A DNA stretch of 64,000 nucleotides, from assembly GCF_030297135.1 (NCBI RefSeq), contig NZ_AP028066.1, positions 248,001-312,000 on the forward strand. Direction: 5' to 3'. Below are positions 63,706-64,000 of this stretch, piece by piece. How positions within the stretch are numbered: the first letter of the stretch is position 1; each line of letters begins with the position of its first letter. Both the position numbers and the translations under genes were made by a program. A model generated the notes under the pieces. The model was not told where the DNA came from and did not search any database. It saw nothing but the letters and a program-made list of their open reading frames with translations. The DNA comes from Pseudoalteromonas apostichopi. GTDB lineage: Bacteria > Pseudomonadota > Gammaproteobacteria > Enterobacterales > Alteromonadaceae.

Positions 63706-64000
63706 CTAAAACAGCTGTACTTCTTCAGTTTCAAGCGCAAAGGTTTTGCCGTTTGCAAAACTAATATCGATATAAAAAATATGACTACTTTCAACTTCAG
63801 GGGCTTGGTTAGGTTTTAGCTCAATAAAAATAGGTGCAGTAGTGGGTACGACGCTTGTGAAGTCTTCAACATTGGCATAGTTGCCATCACTGTAATAATT
63901 AAAATCATTCACAAACATCTCAGTGATATCAAACACGCTATTTAAACTCATCCCCGCGGTGAATTCACTGTTGTAATCAGCGCTTGAGTAAATATTAATA
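63706..64000 (-). CDS. C-terminal part of an unknown protein (5' end outside window)
   Basis: The frame is open from the right edge of the window through SSADYNSEFTAGMSLNSVFD to the stop at 63706, so the ATG at 63951 need not be the start. The visible 98 residues are acidic, with beta-strand-like segments (IFIELKPNQAPEVESSHIFY, DISFANGKTFALETEEVQLF). I do not recognise a family. Confidence 0.55.
   Translation of the reverse strand, partial: INIYSSADYNSEFTAGMSLNSVFDITEMFVNDFNYYSDGNYANVEDFTSVVPTTAPIFIELKPNQAPEVESSHIFYIDISFANGKTFALETEEVQLF

Noticed and set aside
1..64000. CRISPR arrays, tRNA or rRNA genes
   Set aside because: Reading the intergenic regions showed no spaced direct repeats and no tRNA- or rRNA-like sequence.

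Overview
The window looks like chromosomal DNA of a marine, low-GC gammaproteobacterium of the Pseudoalteromonas/Alteromonadales type. This is inferred from four TonB-dependent receptors (two in beta-glucan loci), an ExoP-like GH3 glucanase, a GH16 of the EIDIE type, halogenase-like flavoproteins beside a receptor, azurin, a DesC/DesB-like desaturase pair, YfhL and TrhP. I see no tRNA, rRNA, CRISPR array, insertion sequence or integrase.

Layout. 1-7.8 kb: the end of a TonB-dependent receptor, a lipoprotein carboxylesterase, a translationally coupled Kelch/sirtuin pair, a divergent oxidoreductase/LysR pair and a small DUF2805 protein. 7.8-20 kb: an accessory region. Soluble PAS-PAS-MCP (BdlA-like) genes stand at both ends, two on the left (one with an internal deletion) and one on the right. 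Between them are a YfhL ferredoxin, an unknown 120-residue protein, an FtsZ paralog in a likely operon with a WYL regulator, a divergent small caspase-like protein, and two overlapping DUF262 genes. The DUF262 genes lie exactly between the decayed 3' end of hsdS and the decayed 5' end of hsdR, so they are survivors of a collapsed type I restriction operon. This 10.5-18.6 kb stretch is the best candidate for an undescribed system.

20.5-32 kb: azurin, then a beta-glucoside regulon. A large TonB receptor, two halogenase-fold flavoproteins, a GH1 beta-glucosidase, a GPH-family symporter and a LacI regulator. Four near-identical palindromes (TGGAAGCGCTACCA type) lie just downstream of the promoters of the receptor and of the GH1 gene, tying both transcription units to the LacI protein.

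32-35.5 kb: a MerR regulator with two matching MerR-type promoters (20-bp spacer over a dyad) in front of a DUF4336 gene and a flavodoxin-fold oxidoreductase, then a methyltransferase and a LysE exporter. 35.6-43.6 kb: a second beta-glucan locus, all on the minus strand: TonB receptor, GH16 lichenase-type glucanase, ExoP-like GH3 and a LytS/LytR-type two-component system. Together the two loci could take a 1,3/1,4-beta-glucan from extracellular cleavage through outer-membrane uptake to glucose.

43.8-48.5 kb: a subclass B1 metallo-beta-lactamase with all zinc ligands, and a siderophore-type receptor divergent from a DUF4198 protein over a Fur-like palindrome. 48.8-51 kb: a ferredoxin-reductase/acyl desaturase operon behind twin FabR/DesT-like palindromes. 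51-56 kb: a DUF417 membrane protein, AraC regulators each paired with an exporter, and an Rrf2 regulator. 56-64 kb: a MASE3-PAS-GAF-PAS-GGDEF-EAL protein with a degenerate GGDEF, TrhP behind an FNR-like box, a subtilase/lipoprotein operon, and the C-terminus of an unknown protein running off the end.
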